Assembly: GCF_900236475.1 (NCBI RefSeq)
Contig: NZ_LT963352.1
Span: 1 to 64,000, forward strand
DNA length: 64,000 nucleotides
Origin: Streptomyces chartreusis NRRL 3882
Lineage (GTDB): Bacteria > Actinomycetota > Actinomycetes > Streptomycetales > Streptomycetaceae
Reading direction: 5' to 3'
The stretch's first letter is position 1. Each line of letters starts with the position of its first letter. The position numbers and the translations under genes were made by a program. A model generated the notes under the pieces. It saw nothing but the letters and a program-made list of their open reading frames with translations, had not been told where the DNA came from and did no database searches. Positions 24,855 to 32,988 of this stretch are shown in pieces.

Positions 24855-25748
24855 AGAGCTCCTAACGGAATGCGGTTCGTAGGCGGCGCCAGCAGATCAG
24901 TGAGCATGCGAGCTTGAGGAATGCCTCGTGGATGTCGTCGCGGATCTCCCAGCGGATCCGCAGGCGGCCGAACCAGTGCAGCAGCGCAATCGTCTGCTCG
25001 ACCACCCACCGTTTCGTGCCGAGGCCGGAGCCGTGCTCGGTGCCGCGGCGGGCAATGACGGGCTTGATGCCCTTCGCCCAGACCTGGCGGCGATAGCAGT
25101 CGTGGTCATAGCCCCGGTCGGCGTAGACCTCTCTCGGCCGCTGCCGGGGCCGGCCGCGTTTGCCTCGGATCGGCGGGATCGCCGCCAGCAGTGGCAGGAG
25201 CTGGGTGATGTCGTTGCGGTTGCCGCCGGTCAGGGTGACGGCGAGTGGGACGCCGGTGGCGTCACAGATCACGTGGTGCTTGGAGCCCGGTCGGCCTCGG
25301 TCGACCGGGCTCCGGCCGGTTTTGGGCCGCCCTTGAGCGCCCGGATGTGCGAACTGTCGATCACCGCCCGGGACATGTCCAGGCGGTCCGCCGCCCGCAG
25401 CTCGGCCAACAGCACCTCGTGCAGCCGCTGCCACACCCCGGCGTTGTTCCAGTCCCGCAGGCGTCGCCAGCAGGTCATCCCCGAGCCGAAGCCCAGCTCG
25501 GCAGGCAGCCACTCCCATCTGATGCCGGTGTACAGGACGAACAAGATCCCGCACATCACCTTGCGGTCATCCAACGCCCTTCGGCCCGGGGTGCCGATGC
25601 CGCCGCTGCCGGACAGGCAGCAGAGGCTCGATTCGAGCCCACAACTCATCGTCGACCAGCCATGGTTGGGGATCGCGCTTCCTCACACTCAAGCAACCGA
25701 CCCACTCCGTTGAAGGACACGGTCATCCCGCATTCCGTTAGGAGCTCT
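24855..25748 (-). mobile_element. IS5-family (IS427-type) insertion sequence inside istA
   Basis: An 894-bp element with perfect 21-bp terminal inverted repeats (24855-24875 and 25728-25748) flanked by TA on both sides (24853-24854, 25749-25750), the target duplication of the IS427 group. It carries two overlapping minus-strand transposase frames. It is inserted in the istA remnant. Confidence 0.9.
24862..25649 (-). pseudogene. IS5-family transposase, orfA/orfB, N-terminus frameshifted
   Basis: The orfA part (stop at 25269) contains VMCGILFVLYTGIRWEWLPA and GFGSGMTCWRRLRDWNNAGV, and the first DDE aspartate in AVIDSSHIRALKGG. The orfB part (stop at 24862) has VTLTGGNRNDITQLLPLL, VYADRGYDHDCYR and the final LRIRWEIRDDIHEAFLKLA. 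The frames overlap by a -1 shift at heptamer CCCAAAA (25326 to 25320), the classical X-XXY-YYZ slippery form. The natural N-terminus (PWLVDDELWARIEPLLPVRQ) is in yet another frame because of an extra G in the GGG near 25594, so the copy is probably inactive or misread. Confidence 0.75.
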
Positions 25749-25750
25749 TA

Positions 25751-26171
25751 CAGTCAGGCAGTCACTCGGCATTCGTCTCCCCCCCTTGGGAGCTGGCATC
25801 CTGCTCGTCGCTTTCTTCCTCGCCCAACTCACCATCCACGTAGCTTGAAGCGGACTGTGCAAGGGTCGTTCGTTGGGCACACCGCACGACGACGCCCGAG
25901 TGGCGAGAGGCTGGTGGCGCTCGGACTGGTGTCCCCCGCTTCCTGCCATGACCGCCTGCAGCGCGTACATACGTGCGTTTGTGATCTTCAGATGCACGCG
26001 GACGACAGCGCAGGATGTGAGCGTGATCTGAAGATGCGGGGTGCATCCGTTCGAGTGACCCTAGAAGCAGGGGTTCCTGCTGCCCGCCAGGTCCGGCGGC
26101 TTTCAGGCGTCCTCATCGTGCTCGCGCCGAGCCGGGGCGGCATTCCACAGCGAGGAGCAAGGGAGTGGCCC
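25751..26171. other. Intergenic region with a possible gene tail
   Basis: No complete gene. A minus-strand frame ending at 25762 finishes SSYVDGELGEEESDEQDASS then QGGETNAE, an acidic protein-like tail, but the upstream part is arginine-rich. It may be the C-terminus of a gene lost when the flanking IS elements rearranged. Confidence 0.35.
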
Positions 26172-26759
26172 ATGAGTGACGCAGTGCAGAGCGGTCGTGT
26201 CCGGCAGACCGGACAGACAGCGAAGGAACAGGCCTCGGCCACGGCCGATCAGGCCCAGCAGGCGGCTGGTGAGGTGACCGCTACTGCTGTGGAGCAGGCC
26301 CGCACGGTGGCAGAGGAGGCCCGGGAGCAGGCCGGCACGGTGGTACGTGACCTGCGGGGCCGGGTAACGGAGGAGACCGAGGAGCAGGCGCGGCGAGCCG
26401 CTGGGACGCTGCGGCAGTGGGCTGACGACCTGGGCGGTATGGCGCAGAAGGCGTCCGGCGACTCCCCGGCCCGCTCTTTGGTGACCAAGGCCGCCCTCAA
26501 AGGTCACCGCGCGGCGGACTACCTGGAGAACAACGGTGTGGGGGGTCTGATGGAGGATCTGCAGGGGTTCGCGCGCCGTCGGCCGGGTGTGTTCCTGAGT
26601 GCGGCCACGTTGGCCGGAGTCGTCGTCGGTCGGCTGGCCAAGGCGGGTACGACGGGCCAGCCGTCGCAGCAGCAGCCGGTACCGGATGGTGAGGAAGGCA
26701 TGGTCGGCGTGCCGGAGGAGGCCGTGCGGCCTGATGTCCCGAGTTATCCGGGGGTGTGA
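26172..26759 (+). CDS. Amphipathic, LEA/apolipoprotein-like protein
   Basis: A 195-aa protein dominated by an uninterrupted amphipathic helix of Ala, Gln, Glu and Arg (QTAKEQASATADQAQQAAGE, VRDLRGRVTEETEEQARRAA), with a short hydrophobic stretch near 145 (RRPGVFLSAATLAGVVVGRL). Such proteins coat or stabilise membranes under desiccation or envelope stress. The ATG follows a GAGGAGCAAGGGAG purine run. It is the first of three closely packed genes with the holin-like and DUF3618 genes, a set recurrent in actinobacteria. Confidence 0.75.
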   Translation: MSDAVQSGRVRQTGQTAKEQASATADQAQQAAGEVTATAVEQARTVAEEAREQAGTVVRDLRGRVTEETEEQARRAAGTLRQWADDLGGMAQKASGDSPARSLVTKAALKGHRAADYLENNGVGGLMEDLQGFARRRPGVFLSAATLAGVVVGRLAKAGTTGQPSQQQPVPDGEEGMVGVPEEAVRPDVPSYPGV

Positions 26760-26760
26760 G

Positions 26761-27177
26761 ATGGCATCGGTTTCGCCGCAGTCGCCGGGGCCTCGGGGGC
26801 CGGACCCGTCGGTCGGTGAGCTGCTGTCGACGGTGACCTCGGATGTGCAGGAGTTGTTCCGGCAGGAGGCGGAGCTGGCCAAGGCCGAGATTCGCGAGGA
26901 GGCCTCCAAGGCCGGCAAGGCAGCCGGGATGTACGGCGGGGCCGGGTTCGCCGGCTACATGGTGGTTCTGTTCCTGTCGCTGGCGGCCATGTTCGGTCTG
27001 GCCAACGTGATGGACACCGGCTGGGCCGCGCTGATCATCGCTGGAGTGTGGGCGGTGATCAGCGCTGTGCTGTACGTGATGGGCCGCTCGCGGATGCGGG
27101 AGGTCGCGCCCAAGCCGGAGCAGACCATGGAGACGTTGAAGGAGGATGCGCGATGGGCACGTCACCCGACCAGGTAA
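26761..27177 (+). CDS. Phage-holin-superfamily (actinobacterial) membrane protein
   Basis: A 138-aa protein: DVQELFRQEAELAKAEIREE as an amphipathic N-terminus, then spans YMVVLFLSLAAMFGLANVM and AALIIAGVWAVISAVLYVMG, and a basic C-terminus. This is the layout of the holin superfamily 3.6 / DUF1469 family found in stress clusters rather than in phages. The ATG starts one base after the previous stop. The open frame begins at 26599 but that extension is antisense-like composition. Confidence 0.8.
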   Translation: MASVSPQSPGPRGPDPSVGELLSTVTSDVQELFRQEAELAKAEIREEASKAGKAAGMYGGAGFAGYMVVLFLSLAAMFGLANVMDTGWAALIIAGVWAVISAVLYVMGRSRMREVAPKPEQTMETLKEDARWARHPTR

Positions 27178-27866
27178 GGGCCGGCATTGAGGCGACCCGG
27201 GAGAGGCTGTCCGAGGACGTGGACCGGCTGGCCGACCGTGCCAGTCCCCGCCGTGTGGTACGCCGCCGCACAAACCGGGTCCGCGGCGCGGTGTCGGGGC
27301 TTCGCACCCGGGTCATGGGAAGCGCCGCGGAGACGGCAGGGCAAACCAGGGACCGCACGCAGCAGGCGGCGCAGTCGGTACGGGAGGGCGCCGGTCAGGC
27401 GACGGGCAAGGCACGCGAGGTGGCCGGGCAGGCGACCGACACCGCCCGTGAGGTAGCCGGGGAGGCCGGCGAAGCGGTGCGCCAGGCACCGGAGCAGGCG
27501 GCGCGGCAGACCCAGGGCAACCCGCTGGCCGCAGGGCTGATCGCCTTCGGCGCCGGGCTGCTGACCGCATCTCTCATTCCAGCCTCGCAGGCCGAGGAGC
27601 AGGCGGCCTCCCGCATCACCGAGCAGGCCGGCCCAGCGCTCGAGCCGGTCAGGCAGGCGACCGTGGAGTCCGCACAGCAGCTCAAGGAAGACGCCACTGG
27701 GGCCGCTCAGCAGGCGGTGCAGGAGGTGAAGGACAGCGCTACGGAGGCCGCGAGGACCACGGGCGAGGAGGCCCGCGGCCAAGCGGGGCGAGTGGCTGAG
27801 CAGGCCGGCGAGTCGGGGCGGCAGGTCGCCGAGAAGAGCCGTGGGCAGGGCCGCGACACGCTCTGA
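27153..27866 (+). CDS. DUF3618-type stress protein
   Basis: A 237-aa protein beginning SPDQVRAGIEATRERLSEDV then DRLADRASPRRVVRR, the DUF3618 signature, followed by a long Ala/Gln/Glu amphipathic helix of repeated AGQAT-x-(T/K)AREVA units, one hydrophobic span (LAAGLIAFGAGLLTASLI) and more amphipathic helix. It probably sits at the inner membrane. The ATG at 27153 lies inside the end of the holin-like gene, with GAAGGAGG at 27138-27145. It converges with the next gene with only two bases between stops. Confidence 0.8.
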   Translation: MGTSPDQVRAGIEATRERLSEDVDRLADRASPRRVVRRRTNRVRGAVSGLRTRVMGSAAETAGQTRDRTQQAAQSVREGAGQATGKAREVAGQATDTAREVAGEAGEAVRQAPEQAARQTQGNPLAAGLIAFGAGLLTASLIPASQAEEQAASRITEQAGPALEPVRQATVESAQQLKEDATGAAQQAVQEVKDSATEAARTTGEEARGQAGRVAEQAGESGRQVAEKSRGQGRDTL

Positions 27867-27868
27867 TG

Positions 27869-28495
27869 TCAGTGCTGCTGCATCCAGCGCCAGTCGGGCA
27901 CGGACGGCACGTGCATGGAGGGCATGTGGGCCATGTGGGGTGTCCGGCTCATGGCTCGCTGCCAGATTCCCCGGGCCTGCTCCTCGGGACGCTGCTGCTC
28001 TCCGTGCAGCGCATTGAGGACGAGTAGGCCGCCTGTCAGCGCCGGGACTGCCCATTGCAGAAAGGCGAGTTGCCGCTGTGCCTTGTCCGTGTCGACGGGG
28101 TGCTCCGCCGCCTTTTCTGTGTCTTGCGGGTCACTGGAGGACGCCAGCTCGATCTTCTTGCCCAGCATCCGGGTGTACGCGGTGGCCGCAAGCGCGACTG
28201 CGGTCAGAGCGGTTTTCGCCGCGGTGGAGGCGGCCACCCCCTGCTGGCCGGCAACACGCGCCGCGTTCGCCGCGAGCAGGCCACTGCTGCCGACCAGATG
28301 GGCGCCTACGGCCGCCGCGCTCACCGGGGCCCACTTCGCCCAACCGGAGCTGGCGATTCTCTCGCGCGTCGGCTGCGCTCCTCCTTCGGCACGCGCCGCG
28401 CCGTTGAGGCCGACTGCACCCATCAGAGAACCACCGAACCATGCGGCCAGCCCCAGGTCGTGCAGGCTGCGCAGGACGGTATTGCGTTCCGGCAT
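27869..28495 (-). CDS. Multi-span membrane protein
   Basis: A 208-aa protein with hydrophobic segments at LGLAAWFGGSLMGAVGLNGA, WAPVSAAAVGAHLVGSSGLL, AALTAVALAATAYTRM-like and LQWAVPALTGGLLVLNALHG, and a Met/His/Trp-rich tail (PHMAHMPSMHVPSVPDWRWM). The ATG at 28495 has AAGGGA about 11 bases upstream; the frame is open to 28666 but that part is Cys/Arg-rich. The family is not firmly recognised. It is convergent with the stress operon and presumably separately promoted. Confidence 0.65.
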   Translation of the reverse strand: MPERNTVLRSLHDLGLAAWFGGSLMGAVGLNGAARAEGGAQPTRERIASSGWAKWAPVSAAAVGAHLVGSSGLLAANAARVAGQQGVAASTAAKTALTAVALAATAYTRMLGKKIELASSSDPQDTEKAAEHPVDTDKAQRQLAFLQWAVPALTGGLLVLNALHGEQQRPEEQARGIWQRAMSRTPHMAHMPSMHVPSVPDWRWMQQH

Positions 28496-28910
28496 CTCTC
28501 GGCTTCCCTTCGGTGGGCAGTAAGTCCGGCAACACATCGCACCGCGTCCACTGTCACCCTTGCCGACACAGTGCGCACCTTCGGCCCGGCGAACGGGCCT
28601 GGGAAGCAGCTGTCGCAACATGCAGTTGATGAGCAGAGGGCAGTAGCTGTCGGTAGTTGCTGGCAAAACCTTCGGGCACCACCGCGCGACCCTGTTCTGG
28701 CTGGCCTGGCGGCAGCCGCTGGGACCCGCTGACCAGTCAGCCGCCGTCTCGGCTCAGGCGGCGAGAAAACAGGCAGGACAGACCAGGGTCTCTCGCGCCG
28801 CCAACGCGCTAACACAAGCTGGGCTACCGCGCACGACATGCGCATTGCGGCGTTCGGGACCAGCCTTGAAGCACCGTTGGCTCCACAGGCCGACCTCCCC
28901 GGGAGGTCCT

Positions 28911-29057
28911 GTGATCCTGCTCGCTCTGCTTGTACCCGTCCTCATGATGGCGTTGCTTTTTGCCATGGACGCGTTGGAAGAACACCTTTTCCCCCGCCCG
29001 CCAGCGGCAGATGAGGTGAAACCGGCAACCGACGGCATTGAGGCGCGCTCGCTCTGA
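28911..29057 (+). CDS. Very small single-span membrane protein
   Basis: A 48-aa protein: ILLALLVPVLMMALLFAMDA as one membrane span, then EEHLFPRPPAADE and a charged tail. The GTG start has GGGAGG four bases upstream. The span-then-acidic-tail layout resembles other short actinobacterial membrane proteins; the function is unknown. The preceding 400 bases (28496-28910) hold no other gene that can be supported. Confidence 0.55.
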   Translation: MILLALLVPVLMMALLFAMDALEEHLFPRPPAADEVKPATDGIEARSL

Positions 29058-29279
29058 CAGCGCTGCGGCTACGTTGGGGGTTGGTCGGGCTGCACAACGT
29101 GCGCGCCTGCAAAACCGCGGTGACGCCGCCGGACGGTACCGCGCCACGCCGCGGGACTCGAGTACGGGGGCGTGAGGACGCTCAGCGGGCAGCGGATGCA
29201 CCGTTTCCTCGGGCCATCGGGCCCGGTGTTCGCGCATGCCGTCATGGCCCGCTTTCGAGGGCCGTGGCATGCCGTTCGG

Positions 29280-30275
29280 TCAGGCGCCGTCCATGCGGCG
29301 CCGGTCTTCCTCGTCCCACTTCCTGGTGTCGCGGGGCTGTGTGTACGGCTCGGCATCGGGGGGGTAGCCGCCGGCGACGGCCCGCTGGCGTACGGTCTCG
29401 GCATCGAACTCCAGGCCCAAAAGGATCGCAAGGTTGGTGACCCACAGCCAGATGAGGAAGACGATGACGCCGGCCATCGTGCCGTAGGTCTTGTTGTAGG
29501 ACGCGAAGTTCGCGACATACAACGCGAACCCGGCGGAGGCGATCATCCAGATGACCAGGGCCAGGAAACTGCCCGGGGTGATCCACCGGAAGCCCTTTAC
29601 GTCGGCGTTCGGGCTCGCCCAGTACAGGATGGCGATCATGAGAGTGACCAGGACGACCAGGACGGGCCACTTGGCGACCGACCACACCGTCAGCGCCGTG
29701 TCCCCGAGACCGAAAGCCTGCCCGGCCTGGCGAGCCAGCCCACCGGTGAAGACCACGACCAGCGCGCTGATCATTGCCAACACCATCAGCACGACCGTCA
29801 GCGCGATACGCAGGGGCAGAGTCTTCCACACCGGACGGCCTTCGGGCATGTCATAGACAGCGTTGGAGGTGCGGATGAACGCCGCCACATAACCGGAGGC
29901 CGACCACACCGCCAGCACGATACCGGCGAAGGCCATGACCGAACCGATATCAGCGTTGCCCTGGAGCTGCTGAACAGCCCTGGTGACGATGTCCCGGGCC
30001 GAGCCGGGAGTGAGCTGCCTGAGATTGTCCAGCACCGTGTCGCTGGCCGCCTTGCCGGTGATGCCCAGCAGGGAGACCAACACCAGCAACGCCGGAAACA
30101 GCGACAGGACGCCGTAGTACGTCAGTGCCGCAGCGCGGTCGGCCAGTTCATCGTCCTTGAACTCCCGCAGCGTGCCCTTGAACACCTTGCCCCACGACTG
30201 CTTAGGCAGTCCGACCGGTGAATCGGGCGCCGCCGCCTCCACCTGCTCACCAGGCCCGTACTGCTGCTCGCTCAC
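29280..30275 (-). CDS. YihY/BrkB-family inner-membrane protein
   Basis: A 331-aa protein with six spans. ADRAAALTYYGVLSLFPALL is the hallmark of the YihY/BrkB family (once misnamed RNase BN), followed by ASGYVAAFIRTSNAVYDMPE, VLYWASPNADVKGF-type loop and TYGTMAGVIVFLIWLWVTNL. Proposed roles are in envelope physiology or small-molecule export. The GTG start has GGAGG six bases upstream; the open frame extends to 30317. The C-terminus is cytosolic and charged. It is transcribed alone. Confidence 0.85.
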   Translation of the reverse strand: MSEQQYGPGEQVEAAAPDSPVGLPKQSWGKVFKGTLREFKDDELADRAAALTYYGVLSLFPALLVLVSLLGITGKAASDTVLDNLRQLTPGSARDIVTRAVQQLQGNADIGSVMAFAGIVLAVWSASGYVAAFIRTSNAVYDMPEGRPVWKTLPLRIALTVVLMVLAMISALVVVFTGGLARQAGQAFGLGDTALTVWSVAKWPVLVVLVTLMIAILYWASPNADVKGFRWITPGSFLALVIWMIASAGFALYVANFASYNKTYGTMAGVIVFLIWLWVTNLAILLGLEFDAETVRQRAVAGGYPPDAEPYTQPRDTRKWDEEDRRRMDGA

Positions 30276-30609
30276 CAGCGGCCTCCAGCCGGCCAGAAGC
30301 GGTGACGGCAGCCGCAACGGGTCTGTGACCTTGCAGGTTCTGGTTGCCTGCGTGTCTGCGTTTCAGCAGCCGGATCTCGAGCGCCGAACAGCCAGCCGCA
30401 CCTCGCAGAACAGAGAGGGTTGCTGGAAAGCGGCTCGGAGCAAGGGCAAGGGGCCTGCTGCCCGCGGCGGTACCGCACGGTCCGGCTCGGGGCACCTATG
30501 GCCTCTTGCCTGACGCGGCGCCGCCTGATCACGCCTTCGGCGAGCCGCGCGGCGATGAGCGCCAGGAGCGCTGCCCGGTCCACGGTGGCGGCCGTCGTGC
30601 TGTGGGACC

Positions 30610-31131
30610 TCACGGTCCGGTCGTCGCGCTGCGGTCGGCGTCGCGCAGCGGCCCAGGATGCTTCACCAGCGTGAGCAATGCCCGGCACAGCGTTCCGAGC
30701 TCATGCAGGCTGACACCATTGGTCTTGAGCATCTCAGTGGTGGTTGTGATGACGCGCTGGGCGATCCCTTGCTTCGCGCCCTGCATGCGGGGCACGAGCG
30801 CGGCAAGCTCGGGCAGAAGATGTTCCATGTGACCGAGCAGCTGGTCGGCGAGCAGCATCCTGTCTGCTTCTTCGGCTGGCGGGTACCACATGGCCGTGTC
30901 GTACGCCTGCCGAATCGTGGTGGCGTCAATGGGAGGCCGGCTCGACGTCCTCTGCTGGCAGGGTGGTCGCTCGTCGCTGGGCCGGCCGCAGATGTTGACC
31001 GCCTGTGTGAGGCAGCGGCCCACGCCGGTGCCGTCCAGGAGCGGGTGCGATGTACCGGCCGGCTCACTCCAGGACGGGGTATCCCGGCGGTGGTCCAGGG
31101 CCAGCGGCCAGCCCAGCTGGATCGGCTCCAC
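30610..31131 (-). CDS. DUF6415-family protein
   Basis: A 173-aa protein whose second half (IRQAYDTAMWYPPAEEADRM, LLADQLLGHMEHLLPELAAL, LHELGTLCRALLTLV) matches the DUF6415 family seen across Streptomyces, often near XRE regulators or biosynthetic loci. The GTG at 31131 is strongly supported by AAGGAGGTG five bases upstream, so the less ordered first 65 residues are probably translated. Helical and cytosolic, with no known activity. The 330 bases before BrkB hold nothing evident. Confidence 0.75.
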   Translation of the reverse strand: MEPIQLGWPLALDHRRDTPSWSEPAGTSHPLLDGTGVGRCLTQAVNICGRPSDERPPCQQRTSSRPPIDATTIRQAYDTAMWYPPAEEADRMLLADQLLGHMEHLLPELAALVPRMQGAKQGIAQRVITTTTEMLKTNGVSLHELGTLCRALLTLVKHPGPLRDADRSATTGP

Positions 31132-31476
31132 GCCGACACCTCCTTGTAATCAGTCAGGCACCATGAGTAATGCCCCGGCAAGAATCATCTAACACAGGCG
31201 CCCCAAGGAGGGTTTGATCAGATGGGCGGTGCAGCCGAATCAGTCCAGTCAGCGCGGCCGCCGAGCAGGGCACACACCGCCCGCGCCGGGGCATGAGCAG
31301 CTTTCACCCGAACCCAGGGCGACAACCGCCTCAGGCGCCGGTCCGACGGGGAGGCCGCCCTTGACGCAACCGGGACCGCGCAACAAGGAGGTGGGCTCGA
31401 CTGCACGCTGCCCCAGCATCACCAGCTCAACGCCCGCGAGGCCGGCCAAGCCCTCGCTCGCCAGGCAGGGCGGTGA

Positions 31477-31502
31477 CGGTGCCCGCTGCGGACAGGGCAC
31501 CG
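31477..31502 (-). terminator. Weak hairpin after small membrane gene
   Basis: Arms 31477-31484 and 31495-31502 pair over 8 bases with a 10-base loop, 28 bases past the stop of the minus-strand gene ending at 31530. The rest of 31132-31529 shows no gene. Confidence 0.35.
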
Positions 31503-31529
31503 CCAGGCTGCGGCGTCGCCGCCAGGGCT

Positions 31530-31805
31530 CTAGCCAGCCTCCCGGTGTTGCCTGATTTCCTGGACGCTCGCGGTGAGAGTGCCGTCGTGCTGTTCATAGT
31601 GGGACAGCGCGAGACCCAGCCCGAAGAAGGTGGGGGCCCACTCACCCACAAAGATGCCCCACCGGTCGGCGCGGGCAAGCCCGGTTCCGGGTTCCGCCTG
31701 GAGGGAGGCCATCCAGGCGGCGACAGTCAGGCCGATGGAGGCGAAAGCAGCCGTGTAGGCGTGCTCGCTGCGGATGCCCATCTCGTGCATCTTCTTGACC
31801 ATCAT
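31530..31805 (-). CDS. Small two-span membrane protein
   Basis: A 91-aa protein: short amphipathic start (MVKKMHEMGIRSEHAYTAAF), hydrophobic ASIGLTVAAWMASLQA, then RWGIFVGEWAPTFFGLGLAL and a polar tail. GGAGGG lies seven bases before the ATG. It is 16 bases downstream of the WGxxGxxG-anchor gene on the same strand, so the two are probably one transcript. The family is not recognised. Confidence 0.65.
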   Translation of the reverse strand: MMVKKMHEMGIRSEHAYTAAFASIGLTVAAWMASLQAEPGTGLARADRWGIFVGEWAPTFFGLGLALSHYEQHDGTLTASVQEIRQHREAG

Positions 31806-31821
31806 GGCGCCGCCCTCCGCC

Positions 31822-32106
31822 TCACATGCCGGTGGAGCGGCCGGTGGAACGGGTGGATTCCTGGTACCCGTGGCGATCGCGGTCACGGTTCTTGCGCCAC
31901 GGAATCAGGCCGGCCAGACCAAGGAGGCCGAAGAGACCCCACAGGCCCGCGTCGTCGTCGTCCTCGTTCTGGTTGTCCTGCGCCTGTATCGTCGCGCTGG
32001 CGGCCGGCGGGCTCGCCTGTTCGGCAGCGCTCTGGCTGAACGCCGCTCCCGCCGGTCCGAGAGCGAGCACAAGCGCGATGAGTACCGTCCTGGCAGCTCT
32101 ACGCAT
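31822..32106 (-). CDS. Exported protein with WGxxGxxG-type C-terminal anchor
   Basis: A 94-aa protein: signal peptide RRAARTVLIALVLALGPAGA, an Ala/Gln/Asp-rich linker (DNQNEDDDD), then GLWGLFGLLGLAGLIPWRKN, a Trp-Gly hydrophobic segment followed by basic residues. This matches the WGxxGxxG-CTERM class of sorted membrane-anchored proteins, retained by the C-terminal segment after export. AGGAGGAAA precedes the ATG by seven bases. The linker is too short for an enzyme, so a structural or signalling role at the cell surface is likely. Confidence 0.75.
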   Translation of the reverse strand: MRRAARTVLIALVLALGPAGAAFSQSAAEQASPPAASATIQAQDNQNEDDDDAGLWGLFGLLGLAGLIPWRKNRDRDRHGYQESTRSTGRSTGM

Positions 32107-32430
32107 AGCGGTTTCCTCCTGTACTGCCTCCGTCGCGTATCGCAGCAGTCGCAGCGGCAACGTCAGCATGTCGCCTATCTCCAGTAACCACAGATATGCC
32201 AGATACGCCCGATTTCGCTTGTTTCATGTTCAACGTGCACACCGCCTTCCAGGCGACCGGCAGGCCCAGTTGAAAGCCGAACGGCCGGATCGACGGCACG
32301 TCAGACCTTCAGGGCGGCGGCACGCTGGACCGGTAAGGCGCGCCTCAGCTGCGCTCACCGCGCCCGGCATCGAGCCCGCACCGGCTTCAGCAGCAGCGGC
32401 CCGGGAGCGGGCAGCACGGACGCCCGGCCG

Positions 32431-32460
32431 CGACCGCGACCGCGACCGCGACCGCGACCG
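32431..32460. repeat. Five tandem copies of CGACCG
   Basis: A hexamer repeat in a gene-free region. Copy number may vary between isolates by slippage. Apart from this, 32107-32988 shows no supportable gene; open frames there are arginine/serine-rich shadows. Confidence 0.8.
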
Positions 32461-32988
32461 AGCAGAATAGACAAATGACACCTTCTGGATGAATCACCAC
32501 GCAGGGGGCGGGTACGCGGCTGGCGTGCCGCTACGAGAGGGGACGGCGATGGGCAGCGCAGCGGCGAGAACAGGATCGGCGGCCTGTGCTGAGCCCTGCC
32601 CCTGGCGTTCGCGGCCGTCAGGTGACCGGTTGGAAGTGCCGCAGGCGGCACGGCCAAGGCGCTCGCGCCGTTCGGTCTACGCATAGCGGCCGGCGCCCTT
32701 CCCGGACCCCACGGGGTGGTCGCCGCGCCTTCAACGGCACAGAGCGTTGAGCGAGTCAGGCGAGTGATGCCCATGCGCTGCAGGCAATACCCTCCACTCG
32801 GGCCGCAAGAAAGCAGACCCACGATGGCGCGGCTCCCGTGCAGTCTTGGCGGGCGCACCCCGCTGGTCGGTGGTTCCGCCTTCCGGTGCGGTGTTGGCGA
32901 GCGCTGCTGGGCAGTTGACCGAACGCCCTCGCCCGCCGCAGGGTCCGGCCACCGAAGGGTTCAAGGGCGCAGAGCATCGAATCCCGTA

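Noticed and set aside
26172..27177. Holin-like gene as evidence of a prophage
   Set aside because: No phage structural, lysis or integrase genes are nearby; this family is common in actinobacterial stress clusters.
28754..29038. Minus-strand frame with a Cys-containing tail (ETLVCPACFLAA)
   Set aside because: It overlaps the small membrane gene at 28911 and its upstream part is not protein-like.
32431..32460. CGACCG tandem repeat as a CRISPR or iteron array
   Set aside because: The units are 6 bases without spacers, and there are no cas or rep genes.
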